64,000 nucleotides of DNA from Chlorogloeopsis sp038404745 (GTDB taxonomy: Bacteria; Cyanobacteriota; Cyanobacteriia; Cyanobacteriales; Nostocaceae), in assembly GCF_038404745.2 (NCBI RefSeq), contig NZ_JAYKTT020000087.1:27670-91669 (forward strand), written 5' to 3'. Under the pieces are notes generated by a model. The model made no database searches and was not told where the DNA came from. It saw only the letters and a list, made by a program, of their open reading frames with translations. Below, in pieces: positions 36,373 to 44,526 of the stretch. Made by a program: the position numbers and the translations under genes. Each line of letters opens with the position of its first letter. The first letter of the stretch is position 1.

Positions 36373-36620
36373 GTATATCTAAAGAGTAAGAGTAATGTTT
36401 GGACTTGGGGAACTAGTAATGACAGACAACACGTCTGTGGCTCAGGCGATTTCTCTCTATTCCCTATTTCTGATTTACGATCTCTATCCCAAAGTTCCCA
36501 TCTCAAATCAAAAATCCAAAATTCTACCGCACTTTATATCAAAATAATCTATCCACTCGCCTTTGGCTTGATTACACTTAGAAATTAGCAACTGCATTGC
36601 TGTCCTTGAGTGTGATGATT

Positions 36621-37841
36621 ATGAAGTTATCTCGGAAACAACTGGCAGTGTATTTTTCCTTAGTAGTTAGCGGTGGCGTGTTTGGCGGTAGTGCAGTGTT
36701 GTTAGCTAGTACTTATCTCCTGGCAAAAAAGCCTGCTTTTCAGGAGTTAAGAAATGTAACAACAGCTTTACCCTCAAATACCGTAGTGTCCAATTCTATT
36801 AAGGGCAGCATTCTCCCTGCTAGTGGAAGTGATAAAGTTAATTTTATTGCTAGCGCAGTTCAAAAAACTGGGCCAGCAGTCGTACGGATTAATGCAACGC
36901 GCAAAGTCGCTAATCCGATTTCTGAAGCTTTTAAAAATCCGCTTTTACGTCGATTTTTTGGAGAAAATGAAGAACCTATTCCCCAAGAAAGGATTGAGCG
37001 TGGAACAGGCTCTGGATTTCTTTTAAGTGCAAATGGAGAGATTCTTACTAATGCCCATGTGGTGGCAAACACAGATACAGTACAAGTTACCCTCAAAGAT
37101 GGTCGAACTTTTGAAGGAAGGGTGGTGGGAGTTGACGCAATGACTGATTTGGCAGTTGTCAAAATCCCTGCCAAGAGTTTGCCTACAGTAAAATTAGGCA
37201 ATTCCCAAAATTTAATACCCGGAGAATGGGCGATCGCAATTGGTAATCCCTTGGGTTTAGATAATACAGTCACTATCGGCATTATCAGCGCTACTGATCG
37301 CACTAGCTCTCAAGTAGGTGTGCCAGAGAAGCGAGTCAGCTTCATCCAAACCGATGCCGCGATTAACCCAGGGAATTCTGGCGGCCCCTTGTTAAATGCT
37401 GACGGAGAGGTAATTGGTGTCAATACCGCTATCCGTGCTGATGCACAGGGACTAGGTTTTGCCATCCCGATTGAAACTGCTGCCCGCATTGCTCAAGAAC
37501 TGTTCACTAAAGGGTATGTTAAACACCCCTTTTTAGGAATTGAAATGGTAGATTTGTCTCCCAATAAGAAAAAACAAATTAATCAAGAAAACAACCTCAA
37601 CATCAAACAAAATACTGGTATTGCTATTAAAGGAGTTCTAGAAAAATCACCGGCACAGCGAGCAGGACTGCGCCCTGGAGATGTAATTTATAAATTTAAT
37701 GGCAAACCAGTCAAAACTGCTGCCCAAGTACAAAAAATGGTGGAATCCAGCAGTGTAGGAGACATACTCCTCATTGAAGTTGAGCGTGACGGAAAAAATC
37801 AAATATTTAAGGTGCAGTCAGGAGCTTATCCTCAAAAATAG
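36621..37841 (+). CDS. HtrA/Deg-family serine protease (HhoA/HhoB-like)
   Basis: The 406-residue exported protease has an N-terminal hydrophobic anchor (residues about 10-33). The trypsin-like core carries the triad His in LTNAHVVA, Asp in DAMTDLAVVKI and Ser in NPGNSGGPLLNADG, with one PDZ domain after it (KGVLEKSPAQRAGLRPGDVIYKFNGKPV). A loop rich in Lys and Asn (SPNKKKQINQENNLNIKQN) lies between core and PDZ. ATG 36621 is chosen because TTGAG at 36608 is well spaced; ATG 36615 is also possible. The role is envelope protein quality control. Confidence 0.93.
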   Translation: MKLSRKQLAVYFSLVVSGGVFGGSAVLLASTYLLAKKPAFQELRNVTTALPSNTVVSNSIKGSILPASGSDKVNFIASAVQKTGPAVVRINATRKVANPISEAFKNPLLRRFFGENEEPIPQERIERGTGSGFLLSANGEILTNAHVVANTDTVQVTLKDGRTFEGRVVGVDAMTDLAVVKIPAKSLPTVKLGNSQNLIPGEWAIAIGNPLGLDNTVTIGIISATDRTSSQVGVPEKRVSFIQTDAAINPGNSGGPLLNADGEVIGVNTAIRADAQGLGFAIPIETAARIAQELFTKGYVKHPFLGIEMVDLSPNKKKQINQENNLNIKQNTGIAIKGVLEKSPAQRAGLRPGDVIYKFNGKPVKTAAQVQKMVESSSVGDILLIEVERDGKNQIFKVQSGAYPQK

Positions 37842-37987
37842 TCATTAGTACAAGAAGGCAGGAGGCAGGAGGCAGTAGGCAGCTTTAAGTAGGCTTTCTT
37901 GGCTCGATAGTTGTTTCTGCCAGACTGTACTAGTCTATAATTCTGCCTAATCTCTTTTGACCAATGACTTTGGCTATTGGCTATTGG

Positions 37988-38341
37988 TTAATGATTATTC
38001 GCCAAATGATCTAACTGCATCCGTTGTTCCATTTGGCGTAGAAAATACCCTGTCATCATTGCCGATGCAAGTAGCCCAGCGAGATTATCGCGATCTGTTG
38101 TAATTTGGACATTGAAATTTTCAGCAGGCAGCATCCCAACCAGCCCTTGGACATTTTGCGAAATAATTTGTTTAATTTCGGGGCTGACGGACTGAGCGAC
38201 GCTGGCTAAAACTTCTGGAGGCTGATGCTGCAAATATTTGAGTAACTGATTAGGGTTTTCCTCAAAGTTGTCACTCAGATGGTGATGCGGGTGTTGCTCA
38301 AAGTTGTCATTCAAAAAATCAGGATCAAACACCATTGGCAA
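37988..38341 (-). CDS. DUF760 family protein
   Basis: The 117-residue protein has the DUF760 pattern: LLKYLQHQPPEVLASVAQSV, SPEIKQIISQNVQGLVGMLP, FNVQITTDRDNLAGLLASAM and MTGYFLRQMEQRM. This family occurs in cyanobacteria and plastids without an assigned function. The N-terminus repeats itself (LNDNFEQHPHHHL then SDNFEENPNQLL) and is His-rich, which is not typical and could be a small local duplication. It converges with the HtrA-like gene. Confidence 0.78.
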   Translation of the reverse strand: MPMVFDPDFLNDNFEQHPHHHLSDNFEENPNQLLKYLQHQPPEVLASVAQSVSPEIKQIISQNVQGLVGMLPAENFNVQITTDRDNLAGLLASAMMTGYFLRQMEQRMQLDHLANNH

Positions 38342-38440
38342 TTTAGTTTAGCGGAGTTGCTAATTCTACTCTAAACCATAGTATAAGGTTGAGACATATT
38401 TCCTCAGCCATGAATCAACATAGAACCAAAGTAGCAACTG

Positions 38441-38971
38441 TCATTCAGATTCTGTAGCTGATTCTAATTTAAGTTCTAGTTGTCGCTGTTGCTGGCTGCT
38501 TGAAAATGGTTGAGGAAGTTGTTCGATTTGGAAATATTGATGAAATTTGGGTGTCACCTGTAGCGAATAAGAACGAGAATCACTATTTCGACGTTTTTTA
38601 ACAAAACCAAGCTCAACAAGTTCTTGAACGTGTTGATAGGCTCCAGAACCCCGTAGATTAATTAAATCGCTTTGCAGCATTGGGCCATTGAGAGCGATCG
38701 CCGCCAAAGTCCGCAATGCTCCCAGTCCTAATTCTACAGGTATGAGAGTTTGCACCAACTCATGAAAATCAGACCGCAGTTGTAAACTGTAACCATTGGG
38801 CGTTTCTACAACTTCTAAAGCACTATCTCGACGAGCATACTCATCAATTAATTCAATAATCCCCTCCTCAGCGGTAGTGCGATCGCAAGCGGCATACTCC
38901 GCAATTTCGCCAATCGACAGAGGTTTACCTTTCAAATAAAGAATCGCTTCTATCTTAGTTGCTGCACTCAT
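38441..38971 (-). CDS. scpB: Segregation and condensation protein ScpB
   Basis: ScpB is the winged-helix kleisin partner of the SMC chromosome-condensing complex. The 176-residue protein has two winged-helix domains: KIEAILYLKGKPLSIGEIAE with LELVDEYARRDSALEVVE-like strands, then LGALRTLAAIALNGPMLQSD with LRGSGAYQHVQELVELGFVK. Length and order fit the family. The C-terminus is Gln/Glu-rich. The partner genes smc and scpA are not in the window. It is followed upstream by TTGGTCATTGG-type heptamer repeats. Confidence 0.92.
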   Translation of the reverse strand: MSAATKIEAILYLKGKPLSIGEIAEYAACDRTTAEEGIIELIDEYARRDSALEVVETPNGYSLQLRSDFHELVQTLIPVELGLGALRTLAAIALNGPMLQSDLINLRGSGAYQHVQELVELGFVKKRRNSDSRSYSLQVTPKFHQYFQIEQLPQPFSSSQQQRQLELKLESATESE

Positions 38972-39207
38972 TAGTCGTTGGTCATTGGTTATTAGTCATT
39001 GGTCACTCGTACAAATGACTTTAAATGCCTGTAAGACAACTTTCACTAGAGCAAGACAAATGACGAATCACAAATGTAAGGACTCTCATAGCATAAATAT
39101 ACAAAAAATACAATAGTAATTGGTTAATGGTTAGTGGTTAATAGGTTTGTTGTCTATTCCTACCCTTGTCCCCTCGTCCCCTTGTCTCTCCCTCTCCCCC
39201 TCCTCTT

Positions 39208-39897
39208 TTAACCTTCACCAAACCTACTGCTGAGGATAAATTCAGCGATCGCTAAATCTTGGGGAGTAGTCACTTTTAAGTTTGTCTCCTCTCCTTCTAC
39301 AACTTGCACTTGGTAACCACATTTTTCAAACAAAGCAGCATCGTCGGTGACTTCCCAACCCTGATTAACACCCTCGATATGGCATTGTTTGAGTAGCTTA
39401 ACATCAAATCCTTGGGGAGTTTGTGCTGCCCAAAGTTGGCGTCGATCAGGTGTACTTTGAATAATGCCATTTTCGTCTACGACTTTAATAGTGTCCTTGA
39501 CAGGCACAGCAGCTATTAAACCAGGACAGTGGCAAATTGCTTGAGCGCATCTGTTAAGTAAATCAGGTGTGGCAAGGCATCTAGCTCCGTCGTGAATTAA
39601 TACTTGCTTGGCTGTATCTGGTAATGTTCGCAAGCCATTGTAGACAGATTCTTGACGCGTAGAGCCACCCTTAATAAATTCCACAGGTTTACTCAACTGT
39701 AAATCAGCAATAATTATCTTAAGGTCTTGCCAATCAGTGGGTTGAGAAATGATTCCAATCCAACTGATTTGGTGTGCCGCTTCTGCCGCTAAAAGTGTCC
39801 AACCAATAATTGACCGGGATCGCACTTCTAAAAGAAGTTTATTACGGTCACTTCCCATTCTTCGTCCGCTTCCTGCGGCCGGAATTAGTAAATGCAC
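39208..39897 (-). CDS. ispD: 2-C-methyl-D-erythritol 4-phosphate cytidylyltransferase IspD
   Basis: IspD is the third enzyme of the MEP pathway and attaches CMP to methylerythritol phosphate. The 229-residue product has the nucleotide-binding start LLIPAAGSGRRMGSDRNKLLL, the GGSTRQESVYNGL block, VLIHDGARCLATPDLL, AAVPVKDTIKVVD, LWAAQTPQGFDVKLL and VTDDAALFEKCG, then EGEETNLKVTTPQDLAIAE. GTG 39897 is chosen because GAGG stands six bases before it; the in-frame TTG 39909 overlaps that site. All substrate-binding blocks are normal. Confidence 0.95.
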   Translation of the reverse strand: MHLLIPAAGSGRRMGSDRNKLLLEVRSRSIIGWTLLAAEAAHQISWIGIISQPTDWQDLKIIIADLQLSKPVEFIKGGSTRQESVYNGLRTLPDTAKQVLIHDGARCLATPDLLNRCAQAICHCPGLIAAVPVKDTIKVVDENGIIQSTPDRRQLWAAQTPQGFDVKLLKQCHIEGVNQGWEVTDDAALFEKCGYQVQVVEGEETNLKVTTPQDLAIAEFILSSRFGEG

Positions 39898-39911
39898 AGA
39901 ATTCCTCAACT

Positions 39912-40010
39912 TTAAACTAGGGGTTAGAGGCTAGAGGCTAGGGGCTAGTGTCAAAATCCAATTCATAGTCCCTAGTCCCTAATCCCTAGTCCCTATATTC
40001 CCCTAAAATA
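39912..40010. repeat. Heptamer-type short tandem repeats
   Basis: Runs of CTAGGGG/TTAGAGG/CTAGAGG followed by the reverse-sense TAGTCCC/TAATCCC units make an inverted pair of heptamer arrays. The same type occurs at 14336-14403. Confidence 0.8.
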
Positions 40011-40044
40011 GGGAGCGAGTAAGCGTAAATAATAAATAAATATT

Positions 40045-40989
40045 ATGCGAGTAGCGGCCCTTGTCCCTGGTGGAATTGCCGACCAAATTCTATTCTTTCC
40101 AACATTAGATGATCTGAAACGTCATTATCCTGATGCTCAGATAGATGTTGTTGTTGAACCTCGCTCAAAGGCTGCTTACCGAGTGAGCAAGTCTGTTCAC
40201 GAAGTGCTGACATTTGATTACAAAGACCGTAACAGTTTGGCAGATTGGGCAAATTTAGTTGGCATACTTCGCGATCGCGAATACGATGTCGCTATTGTTT
40301 CAGGGCAAAGCTGGTTATTAGGTCTGATACTGTGGTTGACTGGTATTCCCAGACGTGTAGGCTACAAAGGAAAAGGAGCAGTTTTTCTGACTAATTTAGT
40401 ACCCCTGAAAAAAGAGCAATATGCTGCTTGTGTATATCACGATCTTCTTGATGGACTGGGTATTGAGTCTCCTTGCCCAGAATTAGCCGTTAACGTACCC
40501 AAACCAGACATTGAATGGTCAGATAAGGAACAAATGAGGCTAGGAGTCAAAGAAAGTGGCTACATTCTGATTTATGGCGGTGCTGGTAAAGGTGTGGATA
40601 CAATTTACCCAACCGAACATTGGCAGACAATTATTCAAGATTTCCACAACAAACAGCCAGATATGCCTGTGGTGGTGATTCAAGGAGAAGGCGAAGAAGA
40701 TTTTGTTCGCCATCTCAAGGAATATGCGCCCAATGTCAAAGTAACCTCTGGTATTGACATCGGGAAGTTGACAGCAATGATTGCTGGAGCCAATTTGATG
40801 TTGTGTACTGATAGTCCGCCTATGCACCTTGCTGTAGCAGTACAAACTTATACCATTGCTCTATTTGGCCCCACTGAACCGACAAAGTTGTTGCCCAAGA
40901 GCGATCGCTTCCTTACGATTAAATCCCCTACAGGTAAAATGGCAGATATTTCGCCTAAAACAGTCTTAGAAAAAATTTGGGGTGGTTAG
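40045..40989 (+). CDS. Glycosyltransferase family 9 (heptosyltransferase-like)
   Basis: The 314-residue protein has a GT-B fold of the GT9 family: MRVAALVPGGIADQILFFPT, a GIPRRVGYKGKGAVFLTN segment, and the C-terminal sugar-nucleotide domain (YILIYGGAGKGVDTIYPTEH, LTAMIAGANLMLCTDSPPMH, VQTYTIALFGPTEPTKLLP). GT9 enzymes add heptose or related sugars to lipopolysaccharide cores. Cyanobacterial outer layers usually lack heptose, so the donor may differ. It stands alone, divergent from ispD. Confidence 0.88.
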   Translation: MRVAALVPGGIADQILFFPTLDDLKRHYPDAQIDVVVEPRSKAAYRVSKSVHEVLTFDYKDRNSLADWANLVGILRDREYDVAIVSGQSWLLGLILWLTGIPRRVGYKGKGAVFLTNLVPLKKEQYAACVYHDLLDGLGIESPCPELAVNVPKPDIEWSDKEQMRLGVKESGYILIYGGAGKGVDTIYPTEHWQTIIQDFHNKQPDMPVVVIQGEGEEDFVRHLKEYAPNVKVTSGIDIGKLTAMIAGANLMLCTDSPPMHLAVAVQTYTIALFGPTEPTKLLPKSDRFLTIKSPTGKMADISPKTVLEKIWGG

Positions 40990-42055
40990 CGCAAGCATTT
41001 CTAAACTGCCATAATATGCTCAATATCTATGTTGGTTATATGTGGCGGGTAAATAATTGAAATTAAATACGCGACGTGAATAAAGTAATCCCTATGCCGA
41101 CCTCTAAGAAGTACGGCTAGGGTTTATCATGTTATTAGTAGCTTGATGTTTTAATTTCCCACTCATATCAATTTTGAATTGTGGAGCCACTGCGGTGGTG
41201 AGCCAGCGGGTTGTGGAGCCAGTGCGCCCTTGGACTTGTAGCACCTGTCGTCGAGTTAAGCGCGTTGTAGCGACTTGGCGTCACGTGCGTGATTTTGGAT
41301 TAAAACCATTGATTAGTAGGCTGTCCAGAATTTTGAAACCAGATTTCCTACGCCATTTTGGTATCGTACAAGTATTTACGTAGAAAATATTTAGCCATTT
41401 TTTTAACAGAACTAAATCACGCATTCCATTCATTAAGCAAGACGCTAAGTGGCTTGATATCTCACTTACTTTTATGTTGTCAATAGGAATGCGATGACAC
41501 GAGAGAATGATTTATAGCAGTAATTAAAATATCAAGTATTAAACTAAAACATTTTCAGCAGGGTTATTGAAAGTTTTCTGGACAACTTATTTTTGTTCAA
41601 CAACCTGTTATGCTTTAAGAAAGGCCGGGAACGATATGTTTAAGCAAAAAAGCTTAAGTTCACGTGCATCTACCACAGTTTGTTCAGACTAAATATCCAA
41701 TTTGAAAGAGATGAGTAATAATAGCAACTAAGCAAATAAACTTAGTTGTCAATTTAATACCTTGTCTTTTTTTAATAACAATACAATTCAAAATAGGCAA
41801 AATCACTTTCAGTTCAATCAGAACTGTAAAGTGTTGTGTTGAAAGCTAATGACTTACAAACAAGGATTAATTCAAGAAAAATATTTAGTTTTTGTGCCGT
41901 AAGACGATACTCAGTTCTAAAAAAAGCAGTTGCCATTATTTAGTGTAATTGCTTTGGGTAAATTTTACGTGCCATATTACGTCTTCTTTATTACATTCTG
42001 CTATTAAGCAGAAAAAATCTACTAAGAATGTGATGAAAATTGAACAAGGTAAAAA
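40990..42055. repeat. Intergenic region with a GC-rich repeat island
   Basis: From about 41176 to 41295 a GC-rich block contains TGTGGAGCCACTGCGGTGG and a second GTTGTGGAGCCAGTGCG unit, standing out from AT-rich surroundings. The open frame at 41174-41383 reads across it and is doubtful. The rest up to 42055 is AT-rich with no gene. Confidence 0.55.
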
Positions 42056-42826
42056 ATGACAATTCATTTACACAGCTTTATTGGTATTGGTAAATATTAC
42101 ATCCAAGTAGAAAATCAGCCTCATCACATCACAGGTATTTTAAGAAAGATTGTCAGCAAGAGTCATAATCAATACAAAGAATCATTGCTTGATGTTGTAG
42201 GTAGTGAATATTTTGAGTGTGAAGAAGAAGGAACAATTACTTACTACCAAGCAAAAAGTACTGATACTGCAACTTCAGGAATTTGGACTTATCTTATATA
42301 TGATTGTAAAGAAGATGAAGAAAAAGTATTCCGAGATTTATCTATTGATACAAGCACAAAATCTTTGCAAGAATTACTAAGTGGTAGAAGATTAGTGCAG
42401 AAAACGACTGATATTTATGAATATCTTAAATATAAATTTTATGAAAGCGATTACTTAGATATTTGTCTTCCTCATGATTGGGATACTCCACAAGGAAAAG
42501 AAATAGCTAATTTAGTGTTAGAAGAATTTAAAGCACTTAAATCTTTGTCTATATTTGCAGAAGATGTAGGCAAACAATATATGAGAACCATTATAAATAA
42601 ATTTATTGAAGCTGGATGGGAAGTTCAGGATAACGGTGGTTCATCCAAGGATTTTGAATCTATGCAAAACGAAATACTTAAAAACTTTAAAATTGATGGT
42701 GTAGCTAATTTAATTCTTGAATACAATGATTATCGACTTTGGCAGGCAGCATTACCTAGTAAATCTAAAGCCGTTGAATATGCTTTCAATGCTGCTTTAA
42801 ATTTGCTCTGCCGTATTCAAGGTTAG
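42056..42826 (+). CDS. Orphan hypothetical protein
   Basis: The 256-residue protein is not recognised. It is acidic, Tyr-rich and AT-rich in codon use compared with neighbours. Segments include a beta-rich start (MTIHLHSFIGIGKYYIQVEN), an ECEEEGTITYYQAKST patch and long helices (KEIANLVLEEFKALKSLSIF, VGKQYMRTIINKFIEAGWEV). No signal peptide or membrane helix is seen. The clean frame, a start preceded by AAGG and a normal stop support a real gene. Its composition and position beside a repeat island suggest lateral acquisition. Confidence 0.7.
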   Translation: MTIHLHSFIGIGKYYIQVENQPHHITGILRKIVSKSHNQYKESLLDVVGSEYFECEEEGTITYYQAKSTDTATSGIWTYLIYDCKEDEEKVFRDLSIDTSTKSLQELLSGRRLVQKTTDIYEYLKYKFYESDYLDICLPHDWDTPQGKEIANLVLEEFKALKSLSIFAEDVGKQYMRTIINKFIEAGWEVQDNGGSSKDFESMQNEILKNFKIDGVANLILEYNDYRLWQAALPSKSKAVEYAFNAALNLLCRIQG

Positions 42827-42848
42827 TAACTTTAATATCCAGCTTTGG

Positions 42849-43322
42849 CTAAAATATTTCAAATAGAGCATCATCTAACTCATAACCTAGTAATTGCGCC
42901 ATAGACTGAAGACGTGATTTCCCGGAAATACTGTGCTGCTTTAACCAGTCGCTCAAGATAAAGATTTTATGCATTAAGAAGATTTCCAAAGCTTCGGGAT
43001 TGTACTGTATACCCTCTTTAGTACTGAATTGATGTGGTACAAGCATAGCAGCGTAACGAGCAAGTTCTCCAGCTTTCCAATCCAGTAAAAATGGCAACCA
43101 AGGATAACGAGTATCAAGGCGAATAAACCAAAGTCGTAATTCCGGAATTTCTGGGAGTTCCCGTGGATCACTTGGTTCTAAAGCGTAGTTAATATCAAAG
43201 CGTAACTGCTGTTCATAAGATGCGATCGCCCCTTCTTGGAGTAATTTTTCAATTACCGTTGTCGCCGGGGATAAATCCAAGCTGTTAATGGAGTCAGGAT
43301 GCAAAGATATTGTGATTGTCAT
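42849..43322 (-). CDS. CRR6-like NDH-1 (NdhI) assembly factor, DUF1817
   Basis: The 157-residue protein resembles CRR6, which helps mature the NdhI subunit of the photosynthetic NDH-1 complex in plastids and cyanobacteria. The pattern PELRLWFIRLDTRYPWLPFL, WKAGELARYAAMLVPHQF and IFLMHKIFILSDWLKQH is close to that family as remembered. ATG 43322 (MTITISLHPDS) is chosen over the longer frame starting at 43346. It is soluble and without cysteines. It is followed downstream, convergently, by the orphan gene at 42056. Confidence 0.75.
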   Translation of the reverse strand: MTITISLHPDSINSLDLSPATTVIEKLLQEGAIASYEQQLRFDINYALEPSDPRELPEIPELRLWFIRLDTRYPWLPFLLDWKAGELARYAAMLVPHQFSTKEGIQYNPEALEIFLMHKIFILSDWLKQHSISGKSRLQSMAQLLGYELDDALFEIF

Positions 43323-43848
43323 TGCCTCAGAATGTAACCTCGACAATTAATACTACTCTCTTGTTGCATCAAAGGGGAGAGGGAGCAGGGGAGAACTACT
43401 ACTAACCACTGTACGGGAGGCAGCGCGCCCTTGCGGGTTTAGAAGATAAATTCTCGGTTTTAACCTTCATCTAATCAACAAAACTACTACCCACTAACCA
43501 CTAACCACTACGAGCGGGTTTAGAAGATAAATTATCAGTTTGAACGGCAAGATAATCAACAAAACCCGCCCCTACCAATGATAAATGACCAATGACTATT
43601 GACTAAAAAGACAACACATCTATCTGCAAGTGGACGTTGACTGCAATTTTAAGCTAAAGTTGTAATGAGTTTGTTTTAGATTAAGGTGCGATCACATAAC
43701 CGTCAAACTGTGATTTCCACAGCAGGCAGAAACAATAACGCAGTGTAAGACGAACCTAGTAGATAGATCTGCTTTAGATACATAAAATAACAAATAAACA
43801 TTAACAAGAAAAATTATCTAATTACCCAAACAGTTAACAAGCATAGAT
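43323..43848. repeat. Repeat cluster with two copies of the MITE-like element (copies 4a and 4b)
   Basis: Copy 4a begins at 43411 (GTACGGG), has 16 bp inserted at 43418-43433 (AGGCAGCGCGCCCTTG), resumes CGGGTTTAGAAG and has lost its right end by about 43490. Copy 4b at 43511-43576 is nearly complete (GAGCGGGTTTAG to AAACCCGCCCCTAC). CTAACCA heptamers lie between them. The last 200 bp are the promoter region of the Fur-family gene. Confidence 0.8.
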
Positions 43849-44313
43849 ATGCAAAAATCCACAATTTCTAAAAAACCAATTCGTTCTTTGGAAGATGCTC
43901 TAGATCAGTGTCAAGTCTTGGGTATGCGCGTTAGTCGCCAGCGTCGTTTTATTCTAGAGTTACTTTGGCAAGCAAAAGAGCATCTTTCTGCCAGAGAAAT
44001 ATACGATCGCCTGAATCAACAAGGTAAAGCGATCGGTCATACATCTGTATATCAAAATCTAGAAGCCTTATCTTCTAGTGGCATCATTGAATGTATAGAA
44101 CACTGTGACGGACGTTTATACGGCAATATTAGTGATTCTCACAGTCATATCAACTGTGTGGATACTAACCAAATTTTAGATGTTCATGTAACATTGCCGG
44201 AAGAAATAATCCGTCAAGTAGAAGAACAAACAGGAGTACGAATTACTGATTACAGTATCAATTTTTACGGCTACCGCGATAATAATCCTGGATCAATACA
44301 GGGAAACGTTTAA
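43849..44313 (+). CDS. Fur-family regulator, PerR/FurC-like
   Basis: The 154-residue regulator has the Fur winged helix (GMRVSRQRRFILELLWQAKE, SAREIYDRLNQQGKAIGHTS, VYQNLEALSSSGIIECIE) and a dimerisation domain with HCDGRLYGNISDSHSHINCV. The His/Asp/Cys residues there suggest the regulatory metal site, and no CxxC zinc pair is present. The sequence resembles FurC (PerR-type) of Anabaena as remembered; such proteins sense peroxide and control oxidative-stress genes. The upstream repeat cluster could affect its own promoter. Confidence 0.8.
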   Translation: MQKSTISKKPIRSLEDALDQCQVLGMRVSRQRRFILELLWQAKEHLSAREIYDRLNQQGKAIGHTSVYQNLEALSSSGIIECIEHCDGRLYGNISDSHSHINCVDTNQILDVHVTLPEEIIRQVEEQTGVRITDYSINFYGYRDNNPGSIQGNV

Positions 44314-44526
44314 GCTATCCTATTCCCTGATTGACTCCTCTCAATTATTTCCTGCTGTGAAACTTTTCGATTTCTAGCATAATTTTTGTATGCATTGTAT
44401 GGCAAAATTAGATCCAGCTTCTACACTTTAACAATAGGCTGTGTTCTTAAAGGGATCAGAGATATTGATATCTGGCTGCTGTGACTGCAAACTTGTCAAA
44501 TACAGAGTCACAGTATTTTGGTGAAT

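Noticed and set aside
41174..41383. 69-codon frame with CSTCRRVKRVV, resembling a zinc-binding fragment
   Set aside because: The start is TTG and the first half is a dispersed GC-rich repeat; no complete domain is present.
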